Positions 52,286 to 61,912 of a DNA stretch of 64,000 nucleotides are shown piece by piece. The translations under genes were made by a program, and so were the position numbers. Source of the stretch: JAXGXJ01 sp963816155 (GTDB lineage: Bacteria > Actinomycetota > Thermoleophilia > RBG-16-64-13); NCBI GenBank assembly GCA_963816155.1, contig CAWFJE010000001.1:124001-188000 (forward strand), read 5' to 3'. The number at the start of each line of letters is the position of its first letter. The first letter of the stretch is position 1. A model generated the notes under the pieces. That model was not told the origin of the DNA, searched no databases, and saw only the letters and a list, made by a program, of their open reading frames with translations.

Positions 52286-53116
52286 TTACCACGTACTACT
52301 GGGTATCACTACGTCCTGAGATCCGCGCATTGCCCGTCCATCCTGTCCGTCCTGCGCTGGCAGCTCAGTGGGGTGACGTCTGAAGACATAGATCGCCCAC
52401 CCGATGGTGTCTCGACCCCAGCGAAGATAGGCTGCCTTCTCGTCACCTACTCGCCGCACAATGTCAGGAAGATCCTGGTCGTGCGGGTTTGAGCGTGCGT
52501 ACTCGACCGAAGCGGACCACTGTAGTCCTTGGTATCTGTCCCAGTCGTCACCGCTGCTGACAAGAGTGTGAACAAGGTCGAGCCCCCGCTTCTCCCCCGC
52601 CTCGACATTGCCGATGTGGGTCCCGAACGCCTCCTTCGGAAGGCCAAGAACCTTGAGGTACTCCTCGCATGGCTCCTGCAGCCAATAGGGCTCACCCGTG
52701 ACCACCCAGCCGCCGGGCGCGACCATGGATGTCAGCGCATCCAGAGTCCCTGCATGCCCCCCGTAGATCCAGCTGGCGCCTAGACAGGAAGCCACGGCAA
52801 AGCTGTGAGGTTCCTTCGCTTTGAATTCGGCACCATCCATCTGCCTGAAGGTGACCTCCGCCTTAGGCGCCCGCACCTCCAGCCGCTGCCGCGCCTCGGC
52901 AATGAAGAAGGGGGAGAGATCGATGCCCAGGCAATTGACGCCGTAGGCCTCGGCCAGACGAATGAGAAACTCGCCCTTTCCGCAAGCGACGTCGATCGCG
53001 CACGCACCACTGGGAAGCCGCAGTTGTTCCACGAGAAGGCCCAGCTTCTCCCCGCTCGTAGGGTTGCAGATTACGTGATGGCGATGGGTGACGTCGTAGA
53101 ATTTCCACATATCCAT
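52286..53116 (-). CDS. SAM-dependent methyltransferase
   Basis: 276 aa with GAGGAACTG upstream. Class I fold: AIDVACGKGEFLIRLAEAYG (motif I), NCLGIDLSPFFIAEARQRL (acidic end of strand 2), and LDALTSMVAPGGWVVTGEP (motif III). The last ~25 residues (QDGQDGRAMRGSQDVVIPSSTW) are not conserved-looking. It sits between two partial tRNA copies, in a decayed zone. Substrate unknown; small-molecule methyltransferase likely. Confidence 0.88.
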   Translation of the reverse strand: MDMWKFYDVTHRHHVICNPTSGEKLGLLVEQLRLPSGACAIDVACGKGEFLIRLAEAYGVNCLGIDLSPFFIAEARQRLEVRAPKAEVTFRQMDGAEFKAKEPHSFAVASCLGASWIYGGHAGTLDALTSMVAPGGWVVTGEPYWLQEPCEEYLKVLGLPKEAFGTHIGNVEAGEKRGLDLVHTLVSSGDDWDRYQGLQWSASVEYARSNPHDQDLPDIVRRVGDEKAAYLRWGRDTIGWAIYVFRRHPTELPAQDGQDGRAMRGSQDVVIPSSTW

Positions 53117-53471
53117 GGATCAGTTCCTCAGTCTGCCTCGCAGGTATTCGGCATACGGTACATGCGCCTTGGTTGTGGGTCAAGGTCGTCATGGCCGAGC
53201 GTCCAATACTCTCCAGGCTCTGACGAGGTGTTGTGCGAACGCTATCCGGCCGGGAACACGCGGCGTCGGGTGGTCTTGGGACCGCAGTGGCGGGCGGAGA
53301 GGTAATGTAGGCCGCTCTCTGAATCGTGGCGGTAGCAGGCGTAGTGCAGCGGTTGCCGTGTGGCGATGTTGGCGCCGACAGCCAATGTGATCTCGGGCGG
53401 CCAGTCGGCCGCCGGGAAGCCTGGACTGGGCCGGGCGAGACTGCGCCGGAAGGTGTGCTACATTCCACCCC

Positions 53472-53753
53472 ATGAGGATCATAGACGGCCGCATACCCGT
53501 CAGTGAACTCACCGCTCATGGCCGTTGACGGCGAGCTTCGCTCGGATGAGGAAGCCCTTCTGTGGGAGCGAGGCTCTGAGCGGCACCACTTGTGGGGCAT
53601 CAACATCTATCTGGCGCTCCCCCCATCCGAACGTGTCGAGTTCGATTGCTTGATCAACATCCGTCCTTCGCATGGCAACCGCTCCGAGGTGTGGACGATG
53701 AGGCCGTTCGCGACGCCATCATGCAGGTAGTCGATTCCCTCATAGCTGACTGA
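53472..53753 (+). pseudogene. Degraded second copy of DUF5674
   Basis: It begins with an almost identical start (MRIIDGRIPVSEL) and even a similar upstream GGTGTGCTA region, then has a ~60-nt deletion and frame changes. ELRSDEEALLWERGSERHHLWGINIYLALPPSERVEFD and NIRPSHGNRSE are readable. The genuine copy is at 45838. Confidence 0.85.
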
Positions 53754-53806
53754 TGTCCGGGCACCCGGAGTTGGCCGCGGGTCGCTGGCGGTCGTTCACC
53801 CCCGGT
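53753..53806 (+). pseudogene. Remnant of the DUF5674 partner gene
   Basis: Right after the DUF5674 copy, MSGHPELAAGRWRSFTP is the same start as the gene at 46179, then the match is lost. The 1-nt overlap of the pair is kept. Confidence 0.75.
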
Positions 53807-53839
53807 CGCGGGGCGATGATCTCGCGGAGGCCCAAGTCC

Positions 53840-53888
53840 GAACAACCGAAGTGCGCTTGGGGCGAATCAAACGCCCGACACAAGGTTC
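53840..53888 (-). pseudogene. Partial tRNA copy 2
   Basis: 43/49 identical to copy 1 with the same orientation. The minus-strand T-stem GGGCG / CGCCC is kept but the loop reads TTTGATT. It lies 35 nt after the DUF5674 partner remnant. Confidence 0.5.
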
Positions 53889-54031
53889 TTCAGCAGCGGC
53901 ATGGGCGACGACCCCGGTTGGCTATCCGGCTATGCCGACGATCGAGGAGATATTGATGATCGACCCGCCACCTGCCTGTTGTCGACCCGGAGGACGGCGG
54001 AAGCGCTCTTCCACCCTCGAGATGGACCTGC

Positions 54032-55504
54032 CTAGCACTCTCCGTCCGCGATCTGACGCAAATAGCCTAGCGCGCGTCTTCCGGCTATCCGGCCGGAGTT
54101 CAGGGCGAAGGCGGACGAGAGGCCTGGGGAGACATTGATTGGGTAGCTGTCTCCGTACATGCCCCCGGCGTCGAACCCGCCGGCGTACAGCCCGGGGATC
54201 ACTTCATTCTTCTTGTTCAGCACTTCCATGTGTTCGCTGACGCTGATGCCCCCCATTGTCCCCAGGAAGGCGGTGCGCACCTTCACCGCATAGTACTTCG
54301 GACCGATCAGCGGCCGGAGATACCTCCGGTCTTTGACGAACAAGTCATCGTGGCCCCCGGCACAGTAGCGGTTGTACTCATCTATCGTTGCGCCCAGAGT
54401 TGCCGGGTCAATTCCGATCTGGTCGGCAAGTGCCTCAACCGACTCGGCTTCGAATACTTCCTTGCTGCCGTTGGAGAACGCGGCGTCGATCTCGTTCTTC
54501 ACGTTAGTCGGTTTGTACCCTAGCAAGAACATCAGCCCCAGGTTTCGATCGATGCCCCGCTCCAGCAGGCGCTCGATGATCGAATCGTCGAAAAGGCTGA
54601 AGGTGTATCCATCGCCGGCAAAGCGCGCGCTCACATTGCCGGAATCTGTGTCGCACAATGCGACGCTCTCGTCGCAAAATCTCTCACCGCGAACGGTGAT
54701 CCACAGATCGGGCTGCACCGCAACCACTTCGAGATCGCAGCCACCCATCGCGAATTCCGGCCCCACTGGCCCCACGCGCAGCATCTCCAACGATCGCACG
54801 CCGTCTTCCCCTGCACCAACCTCCCAAGCCATCCGAATGCCATCGCCCATCTTGCCGGTATTCCCCCACGCAAAGAGATTCACGTCGAGATCGAATCCGG
54901 TGTACTTTTTGATCCATTCTCTGTTGTTAGCGTAGCCGCCGGTGGCAATCACAACTGCGCTGGCAGCGACCTCCACCTCTCGCCCGTCATCGTCTGCTAC
55001 GACCCCGCTAATGCGGCCGCCCTCTCTGAGCAGGGCTGTAACAGGCGTCGCGGGCAGAATCTGCACTCCCCTACTCTTCGCTTCGGTCGCTAGAGCCTTG
55101 ACTACCGCTTTGCCGGTTCCTTCTACCGCGTGATATGTCGAAGGGGCGCCCGGCATGGTCTTCATGTGGCCGGTGAACTTCACACCCTGCTCTTTCAACC
55201 AGGATATAGTCGCCGCCGATTCGTCGACGACCGCCCTAACCAACCGAGCGTTCGCCGTCCAGTGGCTGTAGTTCATGATGCTCTTGAAAGCATCATCCCG
55301 GCTGTATTCGATGAACCTTTCTCGCTGCATTTCGGTCTCAACAGCGAACGTTCCATGGAAGAAGTTCGATGTACCTCCCAGAGAGCGCTGCTTCTCAAAT
55401 AGCGCGACACTGGCACCGCCTGCAGCCAGTGTGACGGCCGCTGCAAGACCTGTCGCTCCGGAACCTGCAATGACCACATCGACCTCTGCTGGCATGGAAC
55501 TCAT
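54032..55504 (-). CDS. FAD-dependent fumarate-reductase-like flavoprotein 1
   Basis: 490 aa from ATG 55504 (GGGAG upstream; two other ATGs are close). FAD motif VVIAGSGATGLAAAVTLAAGGASVALFEKQRSLGGTSN, a capping domain, and C-terminal AGGFDAGGMYGDSYPINVSPGLSSAFALNSGRIAGRRAL. It is a paralogue of the enzyme at 60400 (shared block RYLRPLIGPKYYAVK / TMGGI). The family includes urocanate and fumarate reductases, 3-ketosteroid dehydrogenases and tetrahydrodaidzein reductases. It adds or removes hydrogen across C=C or C-O bonds. No signal peptide. Confidence 0.9.
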   Translation of the reverse strand: MSSMPAEVDVVIAGSGATGLAAAVTLAAGGASVALFEKQRSLGGTSNFFHGTFAVETEMQRERFIEYSRDDAFKSIMNYSHWTANARLVRAVVDESAATISWLKEQGVKFTGHMKTMPGAPSTYHAVEGTGKAVVKALATEAKSRGVQILPATPVTALLREGGRISGVVADDDGREVEVAASAVVIATGGYANNREWIKKYTGFDLDVNLFAWGNTGKMGDGIRMAWEVGAGEDGVRSLEMLRVGPVGPEFAMGGCDLEVVAVQPDLWITVRGERFCDESVALCDTDSGNVSARFAGDGYTFSLFDDSIIERLLERGIDRNLGLMFLLGYKPTNVKNEIDAAFSNGSKEVFEAESVEALADQIGIDPATLGATIDEYNRYCAGGHDDLFVKDRRYLRPLIGPKYYAVKVRTAFLGTMGGISVSEHMEVLNKKNEVIPGLYAGGFDAGGMYGDSYPINVSPGLSSAFALNSGRIAGRRALGYLRQIADGEC

Positions 55505-55678
55505 CCGCTCTCCCATCCTCGACTTGGCCTCTTCGGCGTCGCGGGTACGCGGCGCTCCGTCTGTGGGTAGCCACCACGTCTGCGGCGGCGCCCTCGCTTG
55601 ATTGGGTTCTGGCCAAAGCCCCGCATGGTGGCTCGAGCGTGGGCGCCGCCCAGAGTCCTCACAACTGCGCTGCTCAGT

Positions 55679-56605
55679 CTACTCCGGCACCATCAGAAAC
55701 TCGATGGGGATCCCATCGGGATCGCGGGCGTACACGAATTCGCCTGGGTGTTCCGTACGACCGCCCTCCAGCACCTTGGGACTACAGAGGAGATCGACAC
55801 CCGCTGCTGCGAGTTCGGAAGCCGCTTCTGACACGTCATCGCAATTGAGGGCAACCTGGAGATAACCGAAGTCGCCCCAGAGCGTCGAAAAGGGAATGGA
55901 GCGGCCTCTTGGATGCAGGGTCTCGAAGAGCTCTATCTTCGTCTCACCCTCCGTGTCTGCAGCGAGCAGGCAGGAGAGAACGTAAGTATTCGCTGTTCCT
56001 GAGATCTCGTCGACCAGGCCTGCGAAGCCCTCGTGCTCCTGGGGCCCCAGAGGCTTGAAGCCAAGTGAATCCCGATAGAAGTTCACAGCTCTTTCGAGAT
56101 CGCAGACACCGATGCCCACGGAACGAGCGCCGCCATACGTCTCCTGTTTCGCCGACTCAACTGACGCGATTTCAACCAGGTTTCCTTCGGGATCCCGGCA
56201 GTAGACGAATTGGTATTCGCCCCACCCGGGGATCACCGTTGTCTTCGGCTCAGAGTAGAACTGCACCTCGTCCTTCAGACTTGCCCAAACCGATGCCACG
56301 TCTGCAGTCGCAAGCGTTATCTTCGCCACGCCGATGTCGCCATAGCGGAAGTCGTTGCGGATCGGTCGGGGACGGGGTTCCACCATGCGGATGAACTCCA
56401 GCATAATGCCCCCGTCCTTGTGCTGGAGAGTCGCTCCTGAGAACACAGCCCGGGCTGATCTGGTGATCTCACGCATGATCTCCTGTTCCGATTCGCCAAA
56501 CTCGGCGAATACCTCCGTGAAGCCCATGAGATCTCTGTAGAAGGCCGACATGGTCTCAAGGTTTCTCACGCCGATCGCCACATGATGTACGCCAGACACT
56601 CTCAA
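55679..56605 (-). CDS. Two-domain VOC-family protein (dioxygenase/isomerase-like)
   Basis: 308 aa from TTG 56605, 10 nt after AAGGAGG. Two VOC units: VHHVAIGVRNLETMSAFYRDLMGF ... GNLVEIASVE, and SVGIGVCDLERAVNFYRDSLGFKPLG ... DPDGIPIEFLMVPE. Metal ligands His and Glu are plain in the first half; the second lacks an obvious first His. It lies between OYE 1 and flavoprotein 1, all on one strand. VOC racemases accompany isoflavone reductases in equol clusters; the same may apply here. Confidence 0.85.
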   Translation of the reverse strand: MRVSGVHHVAIGVRNLETMSAFYRDLMGFTEVFAEFGESEQEIMREITRSARAVFSGATLQHKDGGIMLEFIRMVEPRPRPIRNDFRYGDIGVAKITLATADVASVWASLKDEVQFYSEPKTTVIPGWGEYQFVYCRDPEGNLVEIASVESAKQETYGGARSVGIGVCDLERAVNFYRDSLGFKPLGPQEHEGFAGLVDEISGTANTYVLSCLLAADTEGETKIELFETLHPRGRSIPFSTLWGDFGYLQVALNCDDVSEAASELAAAGVDLLCSPKVLEGGRTEHPGEFVYARDPDGIPIEFLMVPE

Positions 56606-56680
56606 AAACGATCAGCCTCCTTCTTGAGGTACGTGCGGGTGCCGACGACCCGCTTTGGCGCCCGGAGCCGACTGTATCCT

Positions 56681-58765
56681 TCAGATCGTGCGGCCGACCT
56701 CTGCACCATCGGCGATTGCACCGTGCATGTATCCGAATTCCCTGCTGTCGCCTACTTGGTATATCTCGGGCACACTGCCCTTGAACGACTCGACGACGCC
56801 GTCATCGGCCTCCAGCGGCAAGGCCATGATGATGCTGTCTGCCGGAAGTGTCTTACGCTCGCCTTCCGCGGTTCTGAGCACCAACCCCTTGTCGGTTATC
56901 TCTTCGTAGGTCACCCCAGCGAGTGTCACCCCGCCCTTTTCCCGGAACCAGTTGAGCAACCGAACCGGGGTCAGATATGGAAGTCCTTCGCCGAGGACGT
57001 CGGCTGAATCGACGATCGTCACGGATCTACCCCGTTTTACGAGAAACTCCGCAAGCTGGCAGCCCTGGACTCCACCACCGATGATGACGACCTCGTTTCC
57101 GACAGGCATGTACGTCTTTGTCAGCCGTCCCAATGCCTTGGGTCCGAATACTCGGAGCGCGAGCTTGAGCCTGCGTTGCAGGACAGTGCTGTCAATGACT
57201 TTGGGATGGTCAGACCCCGGGATATCCGGAAGAGCGGTCCTTCCGCCTGTCGCCAGAATCAGCACATCGGGCTTGAGCTTGGTGGCCAGCGCCGCGTCAA
57301 CTTCCTGGCCCAGCGTGACCTTCACCCCTAGCTGGGCGAGTTGTGTGCTGTAATAGCCGAGCAGATCGACGAGGCTTTGCTGTTCGTGGTCTTTGACAAC
57401 CGCGGCGATAGGGACCAGGCCGCCTGGTCGAGCCGCCTTCTCGTTCAGCATGACCTCGTGACCCCTGAGAGCGGCCACTCTTGCCGCCTCTAACGCAGCC
57501 GGTCCGCTGCCGGCAACCAGAACCCTCTTGCTCGCGGCCGCCGGCTTGATTTCGTATTCCCGCTCTCTTCCGGACGCGGGGTTGACCCGGCATTTCTGGG
57601 GACCGTCGTCCTTCCGGGTCTCGACACAGTAGCAGCAACCACAGCACGGACGAATGTCCTCCAGGTGACCCGCGGCAACTTTGTTGGGAAGCTCGTGGTC
57701 CGCGATGAGGCGTCTGGTCATACCGACGAAGTCAATCTTTCCGTCCCTGAGGGCTTCTTCACCTAGCTGAGGATCAAGGCGACCCGCGCAAAACACGGGA
57801 ATGGAGACCATTTGCCGCACGGCGGCCGCCATGTTCAAGTACATGCCCGCCCCCCCTCTACTGATGTCCAGCTCGCCCAGGTCGAGGTTCGGAATCTCGG
57901 GGTATAGGAGCGTCTCTGGAAACAGCATCTCGAGATAGGGTCCATAGCTGGAGGCTCTCACTTGGAGGATGTCCGCTCCCGCCGCTTCCAGGTACGGGGC
58001 AAAGGCCTTCGCCTCCTCAAGGGTGATGCCGTCCCTCAAACCGAATTCCCTTGCGTTGATGTTGGTAGCGACCGGGTACTCCTTGCCACACCGCCTCTTG
58101 ATCTCGCGAATGATGTCGCAATAGAACCTGGTCCTGTTCTCTATCGTCTGGGGCCCATATTCGTCCTCCCGCCTGTTCCAGAATCGAGAGAGGAAGCAGT
58201 TGACCAAATGATAGAAGGAAGCGTTTATCTCCACCCCATCGTATCCGGCCTTCTGAGCCAATTCGACGGAATGCGCGAAGATATCCACAACATCGTGAAT
58301 CTCCGGGACGGTGAGTTCCTTGCCCGGCACCCATTCCCAGATGCTGGGCGGCATATCCTCTTCGCTGATGGTGGAAGCCGTGATCCGTTCCTGCGGACCC
58401 AACCCCGGCAGCATCGCCAACCACGGCCCAGCATGCATCAACTGCACGAACACCGGACAGTCGTACTTGTGGATCTCGGCCACCATCCGGGCGTGCTGTG
58501 CAACGTAGCTCTCATCGTGCAGGCGAAACCCCGTAGGGATGACGTGGGTACCCCTCGGCCACTCGACCGCGCAGTTCTCAACGATGACCAGACCCGCGCC
58601 GCCTTTGGCAATGCCCGCGTAAAAGTCAGCCATCCTGTCGGTAGCATTGCCGTTCTTGTCTGCATAACCGGTGCCCGCGGCGGTCTTGATGATTCGGTTC
58701 TTGGTGCGCAGACTCCCGATACTGCCCGGCTCCATCAAGCGTTCGAAACGTCTGACCTCGCCCAC
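56681..58765 (-). CDS. OYE-type NADH:flavin oxidoreductase with Fe-S and FAD domains 1
   Basis: 694 aa from GTG 58765 with GGAGG upstream. An FMN TIM barrel (LMEPGSIGSLRTKNRIIKTA, EINASFYHLVNCFLSRFWNRREDEYG), a four-Cys cluster region (CCGCCYCVETRKDDGPQKCRVNP), then FAD/NAD domains (VLVAGSGPAALEAARVAALRG, VVIIGGGVQGCQLAEFLV). The layout equals 2,4-dienoyl-CoA reductase, trimethylamine dehydrogenase and daidzein reductase. Longer than usual by ~50 aa. An IS3 remnant lies upstream. It reduces an activated C=C bond with NAD(P)H. Substrate unknown. Confidence 0.92.
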   Translation of the reverse strand: MGEVRRFERLMEPGSIGSLRTKNRIIKTAAGTGYADKNGNATDRMADFYAGIAKGGAGLVIVENCAVEWPRGTHVIPTGFRLHDESYVAQHARMVAEIHKYDCPVFVQLMHAGPWLAMLPGLGPQERITASTISEEDMPPSIWEWVPGKELTVPEIHDVVDIFAHSVELAQKAGYDGVEINASFYHLVNCFLSRFWNRREDEYGPQTIENRTRFYCDIIREIKRRCGKEYPVATNINAREFGLRDGITLEEAKAFAPYLEAAGADILQVRASSYGPYLEMLFPETLLYPEIPNLDLGELDISRGGAGMYLNMAAAVRQMVSIPVFCAGRLDPQLGEEALRDGKIDFVGMTRRLIADHELPNKVAAGHLEDIRPCCGCCYCVETRKDDGPQKCRVNPASGREREYEIKPAAASKRVLVAGSGPAALEAARVAALRGHEVMLNEKAARPGGLVPIAAVVKDHEQQSLVDLLGYYSTQLAQLGVKVTLGQEVDAALATKLKPDVLILATGGRTALPDIPGSDHPKVIDSTVLQRRLKLALRVFGPKALGRLTKTYMPVGNEVVIIGGGVQGCQLAEFLVKRGRSVTIVDSADVLGEGLPYLTPVRLLNWFREKGGVTLAGVTYEEITDKGLVLRTAEGERKTLPADSIIMALPLEADDGVVESFKGSVPEIYQVGDSREFGYMHGAIADGAEVGRTI

Positions 58766-58910
58766 CCTCTCCCTCCACCGATTGAGACTAGAGCCGCTCG
58801 CTGCAAATGCCTGAGATGCAGCATTCCACATCTATTCGCTGCCGCTTAAGCCGGCGGTACCATCCGCGACGTGCTCCGGGGAACATGGGAGGCCGCCTTG
58901 GCTCCTAACC

Positions 58911-59040
58911 ACGCGGACATCTGACTTCATTTTCGACGCCACTTTCGGCGGCCGGCGCATGAAGGTGCTTTCCCTGATCGACGAATTCGCCCGGGAGGCG
59001 CTTGCCATCGTGCCCACCCGGTCGCTCACGTCCAGCACGC
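58911..59040 (+). mobile_element. IS3-family transposase remnant (integrase core)
   Basis: SDFIFDATFGGRRMKVLSLIDEFAREALAIVPTRSLTS matches the DDE core of IS3 OrfB (DFxxDxTxxGRxLKxLTxIDEFTRE). Only ~43 codons persist; the sequence then degenerates. It sits antisense in the 345-nt spacer 58766-59110, between the zinc dehydrogenase and OYE 1 genes. Confidence 0.75.
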
Positions 59041-59110
59041 CAAAGGAGTGCCGGCCGAGCGCGCCTTCAAGCGCATCCTGTGACGACTGCTGGCGGCGCA
59101 CGGTCGCACG

Positions 59111-60220
59111 CTACTCGGTAGTCACTGCCGCCCGCAGCACTCTACCGGCAACGGCCTCCTGGATAGCCTTCTCGACCTGTTCGAGCGGAAAGGTATGCGA
59201 GATCATGTCGGCCCAGGGATACCTATCGATGGTGCGTGCCATCAGATCGAGTACGGCAGGCATGGTGGCGATACTGAACTGGGCCGACCCGATGAGGCGC
59301 AGACCGCGATCGATGAACGGCATCATGTTGAGCTCGGCCTTGTACGGCCCTACGAGGCCGACGGTCAGATAGGTGCCGCCGTAGTCGAGCATCTCCAGAC
59401 CTTCAGCGACCACCTCAGGCGCCGCCGCAACCACCTCCAAGACCACCTCGGCACCCCGCCCCCCGGCCAACTCCTTGACCCGGCCGACGCGGCACTCAGG
59501 CTTCGGAAACTCGTCGTAGCCGATGGTTTCGTCGGCGCCGAATGCGCGGGCGAGATCTAGCCGGCCCGCGACTTTGTCGATGACGATGACCCGGGCGCCG
59601 AGGTCCTTCATCATGGGGGCGGCGCACAGTCCCAGCCCGCCGGCTCCCTGGATCACTCCCCAGGAACCCATGGAGAAGCAGACTTTGGAGAGCGCGTAGG
59701 CAACGGTGGCCGCCGCGCAGTCGACATAGACGGCCGCTACGTCGGGGACGTTGTCGGGAACTTTGTAGATCCACTGTCCTGGGCTCAGATAGTAGTAGTC
59801 GGCGAAACCGCCTTTGAAGTGCGGCCATTCCTCGGAGGTGGTGCCGACGTGCGACTTGCGATTTAAGCAGGGTAGCACCCCGCGTAGGCAGGCCGGGCAG
59901 CGGCCGCATACGATCGAGGGTGACCACACCACACGATCGCCCAGGGCGAGAGGACGGCCGGCCGTGTCGGTGGTGACTCCCTGGCCCAGCTTGTGCACCC
60001 TGCCCACGAACTCATGCCCCGAGATGGCCGGCTTTCGTCTCTCGGGACTCGGTCCGCCGAAATCACCCTGATAGAGATGAACGTCGGTGCCGCACACCGA
60101 AGCCATGGTGATCCGGGTCACAATCGCGCCCGGTTCCGGATCGGGCACCGGGTACTCTCGTAGCTCCCAAGGGAACCCGACTCCGAAATCCACCATTGCC
60201 CTGCCTGTTTGGCCGCTCAT
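59111..60220 (-). CDS. Zinc-dependent alcohol/threonine-type dehydrogenase
   Basis: 369 aa with GGAGAGG before the ATG. MDR family: ASVCGTDVHLYQGDF (catalytic Cys), SGHEFVGRV (His-Glu), VCGRCPACLRGVLPCLNRK (four structural-zinc Cys), and VIQGAGGLGLCAAPMMKDLGARVIVIDK (NAD site). It may oxidise or reduce an alcohol intermediate of the flavin-enzyme pathway around it. Transcribed with the flavoprotein 2 gene (179 nt upstream). Confidence 0.92.
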   Translation of the reverse strand: MSGQTGRAMVDFGVGFPWELREYPVPDPEPGAIVTRITMASVCGTDVHLYQGDFGGPSPERRKPAISGHEFVGRVHKLGQGVTTDTAGRPLALGDRVVWSPSIVCGRCPACLRGVLPCLNRKSHVGTTSEEWPHFKGGFADYYYLSPGQWIYKVPDNVPDVAAVYVDCAAATVAYALSKVCFSMGSWGVIQGAGGLGLCAAPMMKDLGARVIVIDKVAGRLDLARAFGADETIGYDEFPKPECRVGRVKELAGGRGAEVVLEVVAAAPEVVAEGLEMLDYGGTYLTVGLVGPYKAELNMMPFIDRGLRLIGSAQFSIATMPAVLDLMARTIDRYPWADMISHTFPLEQVEKAIQEAVAGRVLRAAVTTE

Positions 60221-60399
60221 AGCACCTCTCCTCCCTCTCGTGCAGCATCTCTCCCGGCTATCCCGCCGGAGAAGGGTTGCTGTCCCATATGCATGCCGCC
60301 GACGCCATTGAGGGCGAAGTCCAGCAGGGGCCAGGATGACCGGTCACATTCTGTCCTTCGTCCTGGGCTCCGGCTTGGTGTTGGCTGAACACCTCCCGG

Positions 60400-61851
60400 C
60401 TAGAGTCCCAGATAGGTTAGGAGGTTCCTGCCGGCTATCCGCCCGGACCCAAGGGCAAATGCGGAAGCAAGGCCGGAAGACCCTTTTATGGGGTAGCTGT
60501 CGCCGTACATGCCACCCGCGTCGAAACCGCCTGCGTACAGGCCGGGGACTACGGCGCCCTTCTTGTCGAGAACCTCGGCCTTCTCGTTGATCTTGATGCC
60601 TCCCATGGTCCCCAGGAACACCGTGCGGCCCTTCACCGCATAGTAGCGAGGACCGATCAGGGGACGCAGGTACTTACGGTCCTTGGCGAAGAGCTCGTCA
60701 CGGTGGTTGGCGCACGACGCGTTGTACTCGTCCACCGTCGCCCGCAGGACGGTCGGTTCCGCGCCCATCTTCTCAGCGAGCGCCTCGACCGAGTCTGCGG
60801 CGACCACCTCGCTACTCCCGTTCTCGATGGCGGCTTCGATCTCCTTAGGGATGTTTGTCGGCCTGTAGCCCGGCAGGTACTCCACACTTATGTTCTTCGT
60901 GATCCCTTCTTCCATGATCCGCTGGATGATGGAATCGTCCAGCACACTCCACGTGTATCCGTTCTTGCCGTAGCGTGCGTTGGCGTTGCCTATGTGGGTG
61001 TCCCAGTATCCTATGGTCTCGTCGCAGAACCTCTCGCCTGAGGGGGTCACCCATAGATCGGGTTGCGTGCAGGCGATCTCGAGCTCGCTATAGGTAGAGA
61101 ACTCGGGACCGACAGGAACCACGCGGAAGATCTCCAACACTTCGACGCCCTCTTGGGCCGCGCCGGCCTCCCAAGCCATGCGAATGCCGTCACCCATCTT
61201 CCCGGTGTTGCCGATAGGAATGATGTCGACTCCGAGCTCGAACCCGCAGTACTTCTTGATCCACTCCTTGTTGTTGGCGAAGCCACCGGTCGCGACCATG
61301 ACGGCCTTACACGTAACCTCGACCTCCCGGCCGTCGTCGTCCGCTAGGACGCCACAGATGCGAGCGCCTTCCCTCAACAGCCCGGTCGCCGCCACGCCCG
61401 GCATGACGTGGACTCCTCTGTCCTTCGCCTGCAGGACGAGTGCCTTGATGATGGCCTCCCCTTTGCCCTTGACGACGTGATACGTCCGCGGCGCCTCAAG
61501 CATGTTGATGCTGGCGTCGGTGAACACTACGCCGCGGTCCTGCAACCAGCGGATCGTCCGGCTCGACTCATCCACTATCGCCCGCACCAGCCGGGGGTTT
61601 GCCCTCCAGTGACTGTAGTCCATGATGATCTTGAACGCTTCGTCACACGAGAAATCGATGAAGCGCTCGCGCTGCATATCGCTCTCCGCCGCGAAAGTGC
61701 CGTGCAAGAAGTTCGTGGTGCCTCCCAGAGAACGCTGCTTTTCGAGGACCACCACCCTGGCACCGCCCTCGGCCGCAGTGAGCGCTGCTGTCATGCCTGC
61801 CGCCCCGGAGCCGATTACGACGACATCCGTTTCTGTAGGTGTCTCACTCAT
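60400..61851 (-). CDS. FAD-dependent fumarate-reductase-like flavoprotein 2
   Basis: 483 aa; AGGAATGAG start. FAD motif VVVIGSGAAGMTAALTAAEGGARVVVLEKQRSLGGTTNFLHGTF, then KKYCGFELGVDIIPIGNTGKMGDGIRMAWEAGAA and C-terminal AGGFDAGGMYGDSYPIKGSSGLASAFALGSGRIAGRNL. Close paralogue of the enzyme at 54032, sharing many blocks end to end. It follows OYE 2 by 61 nt, so each OYE has a flavoprotein downstream. Redox role inferred. Confidence 0.9.
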   Translation of the reverse strand: MSETPTETDVVVIGSGAAGMTAALTAAEGGARVVVLEKQRSLGGTTNFLHGTFAAESDMQRERFIDFSCDEAFKIIMDYSHWRANPRLVRAIVDESSRTIRWLQDRGVVFTDASINMLEAPRTYHVVKGKGEAIIKALVLQAKDRGVHVMPGVAATGLLREGARICGVLADDDGREVEVTCKAVMVATGGFANNKEWIKKYCGFELGVDIIPIGNTGKMGDGIRMAWEAGAAQEGVEVLEIFRVVPVGPEFSTYSELEIACTQPDLWVTPSGERFCDETIGYWDTHIGNANARYGKNGYTWSVLDDSIIQRIMEEGITKNISVEYLPGYRPTNIPKEIEAAIENGSSEVVAADSVEALAEKMGAEPTVLRATVDEYNASCANHRDELFAKDRKYLRPLIGPRYYAVKGRTVFLGTMGGIKINEKAEVLDKKGAVVPGLYAGGFDAGGMYGDSYPIKGSSGLASAFALGSGRIAGRNLLTYLGL

Positions 61852-61912
61852 TCCTAACCCCTTATTCTCATGGCGAACGACGCAATCACTTGCTCCAGAA
61901 TTTCATGGAACC

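Larger units (their letters stand above)
53117..54031. other. Decay zone without intact genes
   Basis: 915 nt between the methyltransferase and the FAD-enzyme genes. It holds the broken DUF5674 pair (53472-53806) and a partial tRNA copy (53840-53888); the remainder shows no gene I can support. Confidence 0.6.

Noticed and set aside
53115..53390. 91-codon plus-strand frame after the methyltransferase
   Set aside because: Low-complexity Arg/Gly/Trp content, no ribosome site and no recognisable fold.
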